Shown: one piece after another, positions 23,165-35,307 of the stretch
Layout of the letters: each line of letters starts with the position of its first letter
Numbering within the stretch: position 1 is the stretch's first letter
Assembly: GCF_022539505.1 (NCBI RefSeq)
Contig: NC_061510.1
Span: forward strand, 393,806,249-393,870,248
DNA from: Lolium rigidum
Lineage: Eukaryota; Streptophyta; Magnoliopsida; Poales; Poaceae
Direction: 5' to 3'
DNA: 64,000 bases
The notes under the pieces: model-generated
What the model was told of the DNA's origin: nothing
The model's database searches: none
Seen by the model: the letters and a program-made list of their open reading frames with translations, nothing else
Program-made: the position numbers and the translations under genes

Positions 23165-23580
23165 TGTTGTATTGTGATCCAAATTCATATACTAAAGGGA
23201 GGCTAACTTCTGACGAGCGGAGCGAGGCCCGTCGCCGGAGGCTTGGGCCGAAGCGTAGCGGAGTCAGAAGTTAGCCCATACGTCGTGCCCTGCAGGGACG
23301 CCTGCGAAGGGGGGTGCGGGGGGGGGGCAGCCCCCCGCGGTACGGTACGGATCGTTGGCACCGCCTATATATACATCTTGTAAGCCGCCGGCTAGGGTTT
23401 ATCAGATTATATGATAACCCACGGCGTTTGTAAACACCTCCCGATATAGTGAAGTTTTGCTGGCTGGCGCCCGTGGTTTTTCCCCCTTCTGTGTTGGAAG
23501 GGGTTTTCCACGTTAAATCTTGTGTCCCCTGCGTGTGTTCATGTTTCGTTTTTCGTTATTTGCTTGTCGCTTTTATAACA
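23165..23580 (+). repeat. Copia 5' LTR
   Basis: 416 bp. It carries a perfect 14-bp inverted repeat (GGCTAACTTCTGAC at 23201-23214, complement at 23263-23276), a CGCCTATATATAC TATA-like block near 23360 and a G-tract at about 23318-23327. The same features are in the 3' LTR. Confidence 0.92.
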
Positions 23581-23620
23581 AGTGGTATCGAGCCCGTGTT
23601 TCAATCTAGGGTTTTGCGAC

Positions 23621-26600
23621 ATGTCTTCCTTGAAGTTCGATCTACCGCAGCTGGATTACACCACGAGATTTTCTCTCGTGGCAAGTGAAGATGAGGGCGA
23701 TACTTACCCAATCTTCTGATCTGGATGAAGCTCTTGATGGTTTTGGCAAGAAAGATGCCAAGACCTGGACCGACGATGAAAAGAAGAAAGACCGTAAGGC
23801 TTTTTCATTAATTCAGCTTCATCTATCCAACAATATTTTGCAGGAAGTGTTGGCTGAGAAATCCGCAGCGGCGCTGTGGTTGAAACTGGAATCGATCTGC
23901 ATGTCCAAAGATCTAACCGATAAGATGCACGTGAAGATGAAGTTGTTCTCGCACAAGCTGCAAGAAGGTGCGTCAATGATGAATCAATTATCGATCTTTA
24001 AAGAGATCGTTTCGATTTGCTATCCATGGAGGTAAAATATGATGATGAGGATCTAGCTCTTATCTTGTTAGTCTCGTTGCCTAATTCTTTTGCGAATTTT
24101 CGAGACACCTTGTTATACGATCGTGATGAACTAACCCTTGCCGAAGTTTATGAGGCCCTCCAACGAGAGGGAAAAGATGAAATATATGGTGCGGGCGAGG
24201 GTTCGTCATCTAAGGCGGAAGCAACTGCAGGTCCGAGGCGGGACCGAGAAACGGAAACAACAACTACAACAACTACAACGAGAGATAAGAGCAAGACCGA
24301 CGAGAGGTCGCTCAAAGTCCAAGGGACGAGATGGTAAGTTCACGCAAGTACTTGTAAGAAAACTAGCCACAATATTGATGATTGTCTGGAAGTTGCGGAA
24401 CAAAGAGAAAAGAAACGGTACTTACCAACCGAAAAACAAATGCGAGGGTGATGGTAAGGCTGCTTGTTGTTTCCGGTGATAATTCGATGGCGATTGCCTA
24501 GTTGTGTTTGCTGGTTGTGTTTACGGTAATGATGAGTGGATCCTTGATTACTGCATGTTCGTTTCATATTTGTTGTAACAAAGGCTGGTTCGAGTTCTTA
24601 TGAGTTTGTGCAGAGTGGAGATGTTGTGCGTATGGGAGATAACAACCCACGTGAGATCGTGGGCATTGGCTCCGTCCGGATCAAGATGCATGATGGCATG
24701 ACACGCACTCGACGGATGTGAGACACGTACACGGCATGGCCGGAAATCTGATCTCCCTCGGTACCCTTGATGTTGACGGGTACAAACACTCCGGTTCTCG
24801 CGGAGTTCGAAGGTATCAAAAGGTTCTCTCGTTCACATGATTGGTGATATGAATTACGCAAAGTTATATGTTCTTAGAGGTAGCACTTTGTACGGTATTG
24901 CTTCTTCTTTGTTATTCCCGATGAACCTGGTAAAACTAATCTGTGGCATATGCGTCTTGGACATATAAGTGAACATGGCATGGCAGAATTGCACGGGAGA
25001 GACCTGCTAGATGGCTGCAATTTGAGTAAGTTTGAGTTACGTGAGCACTTGCATTTTTGGTAAGCATAAAAGAGTTAAATTCAATGCTTCCGTTCATACC
25101 ACTAAAGGGATTTTAGATTATGTACATGCCTGATGTGTGGGGACCTTCCCGCAAGACTTCTCTTGGTGGTGCAAATTACATGCTTACTATCATAGATGAT
25201 TACTCCAGAAAAGTGTGGCCTTTCTTTCTAAAACATAAATCTGATGTGTTTGATGCTTTTAGAAAGTGGAAAGTTATGGTAGAGAAGCAAACAGAAAAGA
25301 AAGTTAAATTTCTTCGTACTGACAATGGCATGGAGTTTTGTTCTATTGTTTTCAATGATTATTGCAGCGACGAAGGCATTGTCAGGCACCACACCATCCC
25401 ATATACTCCTCGGCGGAATGGTGTGGCGGAGAGGATGAACAGAACCATCATCTCCAAGGCTCGTTGCATGTTGTCTAATGCTTGGTATGCATAGACGTTT
25501 CTGGGCTGAAGCAGCCTCCACCGCCTGTTACTTGATTAACAGGTCACCTTGTATTCCGCTTGATAAGAAAACTCCTATTGAGGTATGGTCTGGTTCACCT
25601 GCTGATTATTCATAGTTGAGAGTTTTCGGTTGCACTGCTTATGCTCATGTTGATAATGGAAAGCTAGAGCCCATGGCTGTTAAGTGTGTGTTTCTTGGTT
25701 ATGGTTCGGGAGTTAAGGCATACAAGTTATGGAATCCACGAAACTAAGAAAGTTTTGCATAGCGGGAATGTTGTCTTTAATGAGACTTGTTATGTTTTAT
25801 AAGAGTTCATCTACGGATGTTATCGATGCTTGTTGATTTTTCGATAATTCTGATGATGAACAACAGAGGATTAGCGTGCAGGTGGAGCACGTGGAGGAGA
25901 AAGAAAATGATGTTGCTGAAATTGATAACATTGTTGTTCAGCACTCACCACCTGTTTTGCAGCTGATAGACCGAGGCGTAACAAAGGTCCACGTCCTCGT
26001 TTAATTGAAGAATGTAATCTTGTTCATCATGCTTTGAGTTGTCTTTGAACGGGTGGAGCATGATGCTTGAACCTGCTACATATCTTGAGGCCGTTGCATC
26101 CGTTGACCGCGTGAAGTGGATTTCGCTATGCAAGAGGAGATGCAATCGCTTGACAAGAATGGCACATGGGATGTTGTGCCCTTGCCTAAACAAAAGAAGG
26201 CTGTCCGTTTGTAAGTGGATATTTAAAAGAAAGAAAAGTTTGTCTCCTAATGAGCCTCCGAGGTATAAGGCAAGGTTAGTAGCAAAAGGTTTCAGCCAAA
26301 TTCCAGGTATTGATTATAATGATGTATTCTCTCCGGTTGTGAAGCATAGTTCCATTCGTGCATTCTTTGGTATTGTGGCTATGCGTGATCTTGAGCTTGA
26401 GCAGCTAGATGTAAAGACTGCTTTTCGCATGGTGAGCTTGAGGAGGAGATATACATGGACCAGCCTGAAGGTTTTGTTGTGCACTGGTAAGGAGGATCTT
26501 GTTTGCAAGTTGAAGAGGTCCCTTTATTGTTTGAAACAGTCTCCAAGACGAGTGGTACAAAAGGTTTGATTCATTTATGCTTGCACATGAGTTTAAGAGA

Positions 26601-27630
26601 TCTAAGTATGATAGTTGTGTTTATATCAAGTTTGTTAATGGATCACCAATATACTTGTTTGTTATATGTTGATGATATGTTGATTGCTGCCAATAGCAAG
26701 AAAGAGATCACTACTTTAAAGTCACGATTAAGTAGTGAGTTTGAGATGAAGGATCTTGGTGCTTGCTAAGAAAATACTAGGTATGGAAATTACAAGAGAC
26801 GAGAAAATCTAGTGTGTTATTTCTTAGTCGGCAAAATTACATTCAGAAAGTACTTCATCGTTTTAATATGCATGATGCAAAGTACGTTAGTACACCAATT
26901 GCTTCTCACTTCAAATTGTCGGCATTGCAATGTCCTAGTACTTGATGAAGATATTGAGTACATGTCTCGAGTTCCATATTCTAGTGCTTGTTGGTTCTTT
27001 GATGTATGCCATGGTTTGTTCTCGTCCTGATTTATCATATGCTATGAGTTTGGTCGGTCGATACCTAGCTGATCCTGGTAAAGAACATTGGAGAGGCTGT
27101 TCGGTGGATTTTCGGGTACCTTCGTGGCACATCCAAAGCTTGCTTGAAGTTTGGCAAGACCGGTGAGGGACTCGTAGGCTACGTGGATTCAGATTTCTTT
27201 GCTTGGATTTGGATAAGAGAAGATCCCTCACGAGGTTATGTGTTCCTTGTTGGTGGATGTGCTTGTGAGTTGGAAGGCAACGTTACAATCTGTTGTTGCC
27301 CAATCTACGACCGAAGCGAGAATATATAGCAATTAATGAAGCTGGCAAAGAGTACGTTTGGTTGAAAGGTTTGTATCGTTGAGCTTTATGGAGATGATTC
27401 TTGCATTAACTTGTTTTACGACGAGTCAAAGTGCAATATACCTTACTAAAGATCAAATGTTCCATGAGAGGACAAAGCACATTGATATCAAGTACCATTA
27501 TATTCGCGACATTGTTGCTCAAGGTAAACTGAAGGTATGCAAGATAAGTACTCATGATAATCCTGTCGATATGATGAAAAAGCCGGTTCTGTTTCCAAGT
27601 TTGAGCTTTGCTCGAGCTTGGTTGGTATAA
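23621..27630 (+). pseudogene. Copia gag-pol polyprotein, multiply frameshifted
   Basis: Starts MSSLKFDLPQLDYTTRF. The gag part (to ~24480) contains the LHLSNNILQEVL and LWLKLESIC motifs of the Retrotran_gag_2/UBN2 family. Pre-integrase LWHMRLGHIS is near 24940, the integrase core with TIIDDYSRKVW and LRTDNGMEF at 25170-25340, reverse transcriptase with YKARLVAKGFSQ near 26260 and CLLYVDDMLIAA near 26655, and RNase H with AYVDSD-like and KHIDIKYHYIRD text to 27630. At least six frame changes or stops separate these blocks, so no polyprotein can be made. The catalytic motifs remain recognisable, suggesting moderate age. Confidence 0.9.
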
Positions 27631-27738
27631 CTTGTTTAGCCCAAGTGGTGCATTGGCGCCGGCAAGTGTTTTTCCTTTGTTGTTCAGGAGATTGTTGAAG
27701 TTCATGCTACAAGATGGAATTTGTCTCAAGGTGGAGTA

Positions 27739-28153
27739 TGTTGTATTGTGATCCAAATTCATATACTAAAGGGAGGCTAACTTCTGACGAGCTGAGCGAG
27801 GCCCGTCGCCGGAGGCTTGGGCCGAAGCGTAGCGGAGTCAGAAGTTAGCCCATACGTCGTGCCCTGCGGGGACGCACGCGAAGGGGGGGTGCGGGGGCGG
27901 CAGCCCCCGCCGATCTGGCTACGGATCGTTGGCACCGCCTATATATACATCTTGTAAGCCGCCGGCTAGGGTTTATCAGATTATAAGATAACCCACGGCG
28001 TTTGTAAACACCTCCCGATATAGTGAAGTTTTGCTGGCTGGCGCCCGTGGTTTTTCCCCTTCTGTGTTGGAAGGGGGTTTCCACGTTAAATCTTGTGTCC
28101 CCTGCGTGTGTTCTTGTTTCGTTCTTCGTTATTTGCTTGTCGCTTTTATAACA
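27739..28153 (+). repeat. Copia 3' LTR
   Basis: 415 bp, nearly identical to the 5' copy apart from scattered single-base changes and G-tract length differences; same inverted repeat and TATA-like block. Confidence 0.92.
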
Positions 28154-28184
28154 GTAAATTCACAGGAAAATTGTACTGACGTTT

Positions 28185-29702
28185 TGATACGTCCCCGACG
28201 TATCCATAATTTCTGTCGCTCCATGCTTGTTTTATGACAATACTTACATGTTTTGCTTGCACTTTATGATGATTTCATGCATTTTCCGGAACTAACCTAT
28301 TAACAAGATGCCACGGTGCCGAGTTCTGTTTTCTGCTGTTTTTGGTTCCCGAAAAGGCTGTTCGGGCAATATTCTCGGAATTCGACGAAACGAAGACCAA
28401 ACCTCCTATTTTTCCCGGAAGCATCCAGAACACCGAAGAAGAGTCGGAGAGGGGCCGGAGGGCCACCACACCATAAGGCGGCGCGGCCTGGCCCGGGCCC
28501 GCGCCGGCTGTGGTGTGGCGCCCCGAGTGCCCCACTGCGCCGCCTCTTCGCCTATAAAATCCCTTTCGACCTAAAAACACCGTAACTCTTGACGAAACTC
28601 CGAGAAAGACTCCGGGGCGCCGCCGCCATCGCGAAACTCCAATTCGGGGACAGAAGTCTCTGTCCCGGCACCTGCCGGGGCGGGGAAGTGCCCCGGAAGC
28701 CATCTCCATCAACGCCATCGCCTCCATCATGCTCAGTGAGTAGTTCCCCCATGGACTACGGGTTCTAGCTGTAGCTAGTTGGTATTCTCTCCCTCATGTA
28801 CTTCAATACAATGATCTCATGAGCTGCCTTACATGATTGAGATTCATCTGATGTAATCGGTGTTGTGTTTGTCGGGATCCGATGGATTGTTACATTATGA
28901 TTGTCTATCTACAAAGTTTATGAAGTTATCGTTGCTTGCAATCTTGTTATGCTTAATGCTTGTCACTAGGGCCCGAGTGGCATGATCTTAGATTTGAGCT
29001 TTATATTATTGCTTAGATTGTATCTACAAGTTGTATGCACATGTCACTGTCCGGAACCAAAGGCCCCGAAGTGACAGAAATCGGGACAACCGGAGGGGAT
29101 GGCGGTGATGTGAGGGACACATGTTTTCACGGAGTGTTAATGCTTTGCTCCTATGCTCTATTAAAAGGAGTACCTTAATATCCAATAGTTTCCCTTGAGA
29201 CCCGGCTGCCACCGGCTGGTAGGACAAAAGATGTTGTGCAAGTTTCTCATTGCGAGCACGTACGACTATTATTGGAAAACATGCCTACATGATTAATGAT
29301 CTTGATATTACTGTCTTAATGCTATTTCAATCCTATCGATTGCCCGATTGTAATTTGTTCACCCAACACTTGTTATTGGAGAGTTACCACTAGTGTAGAT
29401 AGTGGGAACCCCGGTCCATCTTTCATCATCATATACTCGTTCTACATGTCAAGCATTGTTTTACGGTACCATTGCTCTCATATTACTACTACTGCTGCTT
29501 TGTATTCTTGTTACTATTGCTCTCATATCATTGCTACTTTCACATCACCCCTGTTGCTAGTGCTTTTCCAGGTGCGGCTGAATTGACAACTCGGTTGTCA
29601 AGGCTTATAAGTATTCTTTACCTCCCCTTGTGTCGAATCAATAAATTTGGGTTTTACTTCCCTCGAAGAGCTGTTGCGATCCCCTATACTTGTGGGTCAT
29701 CA
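28185..29702 (+). repeat. Gypsy-type 5' LTR
   Basis: 1518 bp. A TATA-like CGCCTATAAAATCCC near 28550 follows a GC-rich upstream block, the probable promoter. The same LTR layout, diverged, is seen at 63118-64000. Confidence 0.93.
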
Positions 29703-29968
29703 AGACTATTTTTACGGCGCCGTTGCCGGGAGGCATAGCTCTACTCATAAGTTCACACGGGGAGTACACTCTACATCTCTCTCTGTTTTATTTTGTTTTG
29801 TTTTGCTTAGTTTACTTTTGTCTAGTTTATTTGTGCTTAGTTTATTTCTGTCTAGTATTAGTTTGCTTAGTTTACTTTTGCTTAGTTTATTTTTGTCTTG
29901 TTTTATTTGTCTCATATACCCAAAAATCCATAAAAATTTGAAAAACCAAAAAATTAAAAACTGTTGTT
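29703..29968 (+). other. Primer site and T-rich leader
   Basis: After the primer site, 29790-29915 is a run of degenerate CTTAGTTTA/TTTTGT units, a pyrimidine-rich leader ahead of the ORF. It has no coding function that I can see. Confidence 0.7.
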
Positions 29969-31355
29969 ATGGGAGAACCAACAACCTACTTGGAGCTTAT
30001 AGAATGTTATAATTGTTATAGAGAATCAAGAACTGGTAAAATAATGAGTGCTATGATAGAACAATTGAATACAATTGCTAAAATCTTGCTTAAATGCCAT
30101 GATATAAACTGTTGCTCTCAACAGGATACTAAACATCTTAAATTTCAATGTGGCTTTAGTTGAGGAATTTTTAATTAAGAACTATAATCGGAATTGCTAT
30201 ATTCATTATGGGTTCGAAGAGGTAGAACAATTTGTCTTATTTATGGGAGCCTCCGAGATAGAATCCTTCATGGTTGAGAATTATGAAACTTGTGTTGTTT
30301 GTAAGGGCCTTAAAGATTATGTCTCTACTATCCTTAATTCTTGCATAGAAGGCTACAGTAGGAATCCTTATATCCTTGATTATAAAGAGAGACACATTAA
30401 TGCACGAGAATGCACTCACAATTTGCAGGAACCGGTGGAAGAAGAAATTGATGAACCTGAAAGCTCATTGGATGAAAAAGAGGAGGAAATTGAACTCGAA
30501 AGATCATTGGATGAAAAAGAAGAGGAGAGCGACGAACAAAAGGAGGAAGAATGGATTAGCTACCCATGCCAACCTTCTAATGAGAGTAACTCTTTATCTC
30601 TTACACTATTTGATTGTCCTCCATGCTTACCGGAAGAGGTTGAATGTTATGTTCCTGTGGATTCTCTTGAAATACTACCTATGAGTAAAGCTTGTGAAAA
30701 TAATTATGCTACTGTTATATATGATAATCCATGCTACTTTGATAAATCTTATGATAATGCTTTGTTTGTGCCTGATGTCGAAATGCATGGTACTAAAGAA
30801 TTTTGCTTGGCAAATGTTTATGATAAAGCTCTTGATGATGGTCTTATGTTACTTGACAATATTAATTGTGCTACTAATGAAAATGGGATTGGAGAGTTCT
30901 TGACTTATTCTATGTGTCCCATATCTTTTGAGATTGATCAACTACCTTGTTATATTATTAATAAAAGTAAGTTTGAAAGTTTTAATTCCACTATTCTTGA
31001 ACTTGATAAAAATTATGTGTTTGGAAATCATGAAAAGTATGCTGCATGTGATAGCTATATTGTTGAGTTTGTTCATGAAGCTACTGAAAATTATTATGAG
31101 AGAGGAAAACATGGTTGTAGAAATTTTCATGGTACTAATACACCTCTCTATGTGCTTAAAATTTTGAAGCTACACTTGTTTTATCTTCTTATGCTTGTCA
31201 CTTTGTTCTTCATGAATTTATTTGTGTACAAGATTCCTTTGCATAGAAAGCATGTTAGACTTAAATGTGTTTTGGATTTGCCTCTTGATGCTCTCTTTTG
31301 CTTCAAATACTATTTCTTGCGAGTGCATCATTTAAAACTGCTGAGCCCATCTTAA
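29969..31355 (+). pseudogene. Unknown acidic ORF with C-terminal hydrophobic segment, one frameshift
   Basis: A first frame starts ATG at 29969 (MGEPTTYLELIECYNC) and runs 64 codons; the downstream frame is open from ~30150 to 31355 (about 400 codons). Together they look like one ~460-residue ORF broken by a single frame change near 30150. Residues ~94-134 of the long frame are strongly acidic with SLDEKEEE twice. Residues ~341-360 (LHLFYLLMLVTLFFMNLFVY) are a likely membrane segment followed by basic residues. Cysteines are frequent, but I see no zinc knuckle, protease or polymerase motif. I recall related ORFs in other grass elements of this LTR type but know of no assigned function. It could be a divergent gag or envelope-like protein; that is speculation. 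Confidence 0.6.
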
Positions 31356-33783
31356 TGGCTATAAAGAAAGCAACTTCTTGGGAGATAACCCATGTGTTAT
31401 TTTGCTACAGTACTTTGTTTTATATTTGTGTCTTGGAAGTTGTTTACTACTGTAGCAACCTCTCCTTATCTTAGTTTTGTGTTTTGTTTTGCCAAGTGAA
31501 ACCTCTAATCGAAGGTTGATACTAGATTTGGATTACTGCGCAGAAACAGATTTCTTTGCTGTCACGAATGTGGGTCTAATTATCTGTAGGTAAATTAGAA
31601 AATTATGCCAATTTACGTGAGTGATCCTCAGATATGTACGCAACTTTCATTAGTTTTACGTTTTCTGATTTGAGCAACGGAAGTATTTTATTAAAATTCG
31701 TCTTTACTGGCTGTTCTGTTTTGGCAGATTCTGTCTCTGTTTTTTGCATTGTCTCTTGTGGACTTTAAGCGAGGTTTTCTAGACGTAGAGGGCTGTAGCT
31801 AATGTTTTATTGAGTTCTTGCAATGTGCCACTACAGGACCAAGGTGGATTCAAATTTTTTGAGTACTAACCCCTCTAATGAAGTTTATGAGAAGTTTGGT
31901 GTGAAGGAAGTTTTCAAGGGTCAAGAGAGGAGGATGATATATGATCAAGAAGAGTGAAAAGTCTAAGCTTGGGGATGCCCCGTGGTTCATCCCTGCATAT
32001 TTCAAGGAGACTCAAGCGTCTAAGCTTGGGGATGCCCAAGGCATCCCCTTCTTCATCAACTTATCAGGTTCCTCCCCTGAAACTATATTTTTATTCGGTC
32101 ACATCATATGTGCTTTACTTGGAGCGTCTGTGTGTTTATTTTTCGTTTTGTTTATGTTTGAATAAATTCGGATCCTAGCAATCCTTGAGTGGGAGAGATA
32201 CACGCTCCGCTTTTTCATATGAACACTCGTGTTCTTCGTTTTACTTTTAATGTTCAATGATAAAAGTTGGAAGCTATTGCACTTATTTATATTTGGTTGA
32301 AAACAGAAAATGCCTCATCATGTCTTGGATAATTTGACACTTGGCAATTGTTTTGAGCTCTCAAGTAGATCATGATTAAGTTTTTTTCATGTAGTTTAAA
32401 CCTATTAGTGGAGAACTACCGTAAAGCTTGTTGAAATTGGTTTGCATAATTGATCTCTCTTAAGGTCTAGATATTTTATGGTAAAAGTGTTTGAGCAACA
32501 AGGAAGACAGTGTAGAGTATTATAATGCTTGCAATATGTTCTTATGTAAGTTTTGTTGTACCGGTTCATACTTGTGTTTGCTTCAAATAACCTTGCTAGC
32601 CCAAAGCCTTGTACTGAGAGGGAATGCTTCTCGTGCATCCAAAACCTTGAGCCAACCACTATGCCATTTGTGTCCACCATATCTACCTACTATGTGGTAT
32701 TTCCTGCCATTCCAAAATAAATTGCTTGAGTACTACCTTTAAACAATTCAAAATGCTTCTCAATTTGTGTCAATGTTTTATAGCTCATGAGGAAGTATGT
32801 GGTGTTTATCTTTCAATCTTGTTGGGCAACTTTCACCAATGGACTAGTGGCTTCATCCGCTTATCCAATAATTTTGCAAAAGAGCTGGCAATGGGATTCC
32901 CGAGTCCCAAATTAATTAACCAAAATAGACACTCCTCCATGGTATGTGATTGTTGGACGGCACCCGAGGATTCGGTTAGCCATGGCTTGTGTAAGCAAAG
33001 GTTGGGGGAGTGTCATCATCATAATAAAACTAAAATGAAAGGGCACTCCTTCATGGTATGAGATTGTTGGCGAGCACCCGAGGATTCGGTTAGCCATGGT
33101 TTGTGAAAGAAAGGTTGGAAGGAGTGCCACCCAAAAATAAGAATAATTCATGGGAGCCGCTCTTGAAGGTTTGTCTAGCAAGGGGGTTAGAGTGCCCACT
33201 ACCATTCGTTGACAACAACATACACCTCTCAAAACTTTACTTTTATGCTCTCTATATGTTTTCAAAACCAAAGCTCTAGCACAAATACAGCAATCAATGC
33301 TTCCCTCTTCAAAGGGCCATTCTTTTACTTTATGTTGAGTCAGTTTACCTACTTCCTTCCACCTTAGAAGCAAACACTTGTGTTAACTGTGCATTGATTC
33401 TTACATACTTGCATATTTGTATTCATCATATTACTTTGTGTTGACAATTACCCATGAGATATGCATGTTACAAGTTGAAAGCAACCGCTGAAACTTATAT
33501 CTTCCTTTGTGTTGCTTCAATGCCTTTACTTTGAACTTATTGCTTTATGAGTTAACTCTTGTGCAAGACTTTTGATACTTATCTTGAAGGTATTATTCAT
33601 GAAAAGTTTTGCTATATGTTATCTATTTGTTAGCAACTATAGATCATTGCCTTGAGTCACTTTATTCATTTCATATGCTTTGTAATAGTATGATCAAGGT
33701 TATGTAAGTAGCATGTCACTACAGAAATTATTCTTTTTATCGTTTACCCGCTCGGGACGAGCGAGAACTAAGCTTAGGGATGC
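31356..33783 (+). other. Gypsy-type non-coding 3' interior with repeated PPT-like motifs
   Basis: 2.4 kb without a meaningful frame. TCTAAGCTTGGGGATGCCC occurs at about 31963 and 32020, a purine-rich motif like the true polypurine tract CTAAGCTTAGGGATGC at 33768-33783. Homologous DNA of other copies is at 1-787 and 15555-15709. Confidence 0.75.
32930..33157. repeat. 114-bp tandem duplication inside the Gypsy-type element
   Basis: CACTCC(T/A)CCATGGTATG-type starts at 32930 and 33044 are each followed by GCACCCGAGGATTCGGTTAG. The copies are about 85% similar, so the duplication is older than this insertion. Confidence 0.8.
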
Positions 33784-35302
33784 TGATACGTCCCCGACGT
33801 ATCCATAATTTCTGTCGTTCCATGCTTGTTTTATGACAATACTTACATGTTTTGCTTGCACTTTATGATGATTTCATGCATTTTCCGGAACTAACCTATT
33901 AACAAGATGCCACGGTGCCGGTTCTCGTTTTTTGCTGTTTTTGGTTCCGGAAAAGGCTGTTCGGGCAATATTCTCGGAATTCGACGAAACGAAGACCAAA
34001 CCTCCTATTTTTCCCGGAAGCATCCGGAACACCGAAGAAGAGTCGGAGAGGGGCCGAGAGGGCCACCACACCATAAGGCGGCGCGGCCTGGCACGGGCCC
34101 ACGCCGGCTCTGTGGTGTGGCGCCCCCGAGTGCCCCCTGCGCCGCCTCTTCGCCTATAAAATCCCTTTCGACCTAAAAACACCGTAACTCTTGACGAAAC
34201 TCCGAGAAAGACTCCGGGGCGCCGCCGCCATCGCGAAACTCCAATTCGGGGGACGAAGTCTCGTCCCGGCACCCTGCCGGGGCGGGGAAGTGCCCCGGAA
34301 GCCATCTCCATCAACGCCATCGCCTCCATCATGCTCCGTGAGTAGTTCCCCCATGGACTACGGGTTCTAGCTGTAGCTAGTTGGTATTCTCTCCCCCATG
34401 TACTTCAATACAATGATCTCATGAGCTGCCTTACATGATTGAGATTCATCTGATGTAATCGGTGTTGTGTTTGTCGGGATCCGATGGATTGTTACATTAT
34501 GATTGTCTATCTACAAAGTTTATGAAGTTATCGTTGCTGCAATCTTGTTATGCTTAATGCTTGTCACTAGGGCCCGAGTGGCATGATCTTAGATTTGAGC
34601 TTTATATTATTGCTTAGATTGTATCTACAAGTTGTATGCACATGTCACTGTCCGGAACCAAAGGCCCCGAAGTGACGAAATCGGGACAACCGGAGGGGAT
34701 GGCGGTGATGTGAGGGACACATGTTTTCACGGAGTGTTAATGCTTTGCTCCGATGCTCTATTAAAAGGAGTACCTTAATATCCGAGTAGTTTCCCTTGAG
34801 GCCCGGCTGCCACCGGCTGGTAGGACAAAAGATGTTGTGCAAGTTTCTCATTGCGAGCACGTACGACTATTATTGGAAAACATGCCTACATGATTAATGA
34901 TCTTGATATTCTGTCTTAATGCTATTTCAATCCTATCAATTGCCCGACTTGTAATTTGTTCACCCAACACTTGTTATTGGAGAGTTACCACTAGTGTAGA
35001 TAGCTGGGAACCCCGGTCCATCTTTCATCATCATATACTCGTTCTACATGTCAAGCTGTTTTACTGGTACCATTGCTCTCATATTACTACTACTGCTGCT
35101 GTGTTACTTGTTACTATTGCTCTCATATCATCTGCTACTTTCACATCACCCGTGTTGCTAGTGCTTTTCCAGGTGCAGCTGAATTGACAACTCAGTTGTT
35201 AAGGCTTATAAGTATTCTTTACCTCCCCTTGTGTCGAATCAATAAATTTGGGTTTTACTTCCCTCGGAGACTGTTGCGATCCCCTATACTTGTGGGTCAT
35301 CA
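33784..35302 (+). repeat. Gypsy-type 3' LTR
   Basis: 1519 bp, TG...CA, followed by the CGTTT duplication. Near-identical to the 5' LTR apart from small changes and indels. Confidence 0.93.
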
Positions 35303-35307
35303 CGTTT

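Larger units (their letters stand above)
23165..28153 (+). mobile_element. Complete Copia retrotransposon, 4989 bp, TSD GTAAA
   Basis: Direct LTRs 23165-23580 (416 bp) and 27739-28153 (415 bp) begin TGTTGTATTG and end TTATAACA. The 5-bp duplication GTAAA lies at 23160-23164 and 28154-28158. A primer site AGTGGTATCGAGCC directly follows the 5' LTR (initiator-methionine tRNA type) and a purine-rich CAAGGTGGAGTA precedes the 3' LTR. Between them lie gag, integrase, reverse transcriptase and RNase H remnants in Copia order. Structurally complete, but coding is broken. Confidence 0.95.
28185..35302 (+). mobile_element. Complete Gypsy-type element without gag-pol, 7118 bp, TSD CGTTT
   Basis: LTRs 28185-29702 and 33784-35302 (1518 and 1519 bp) start TGATACGTCCCCGACGTATC and end GGGTCATCA. 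The 5-bp duplication CGTTT is at 28180-28184 and 35303-35307. A primer site GGCGCCGTTGCCGGGAGG follows the 5' LTR by ~10 bases. The 4.1-kb interior has no protease, reverse transcriptase, RNase H or integrase motif in any frame, only one ORF of unknown function, so mobilisation would need enzymes from another element. The two LTRs show about 20 small differences in their first 560 bp by eye, many of them 1-bp indels. Confidence 0.93.

Noticed and set aside
23201..23276. Possible separate MITE inside the Copia LTR
   Set aside because: Only 76 bp, no target duplication visible, and present in both LTRs, so it was already in the LTR when this copy integrated; kept as an observation only.
30376..31167. 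Second-frame ORFs overlapping the Gypsy-type ORF (30376-30684, 30694-30903, 30928-31167)
   Set aside because: Alternative-frame products of an AT-rich sequence (Leu/Met/Ile-rich); the 30150-31355 frame is the long, continuous one.
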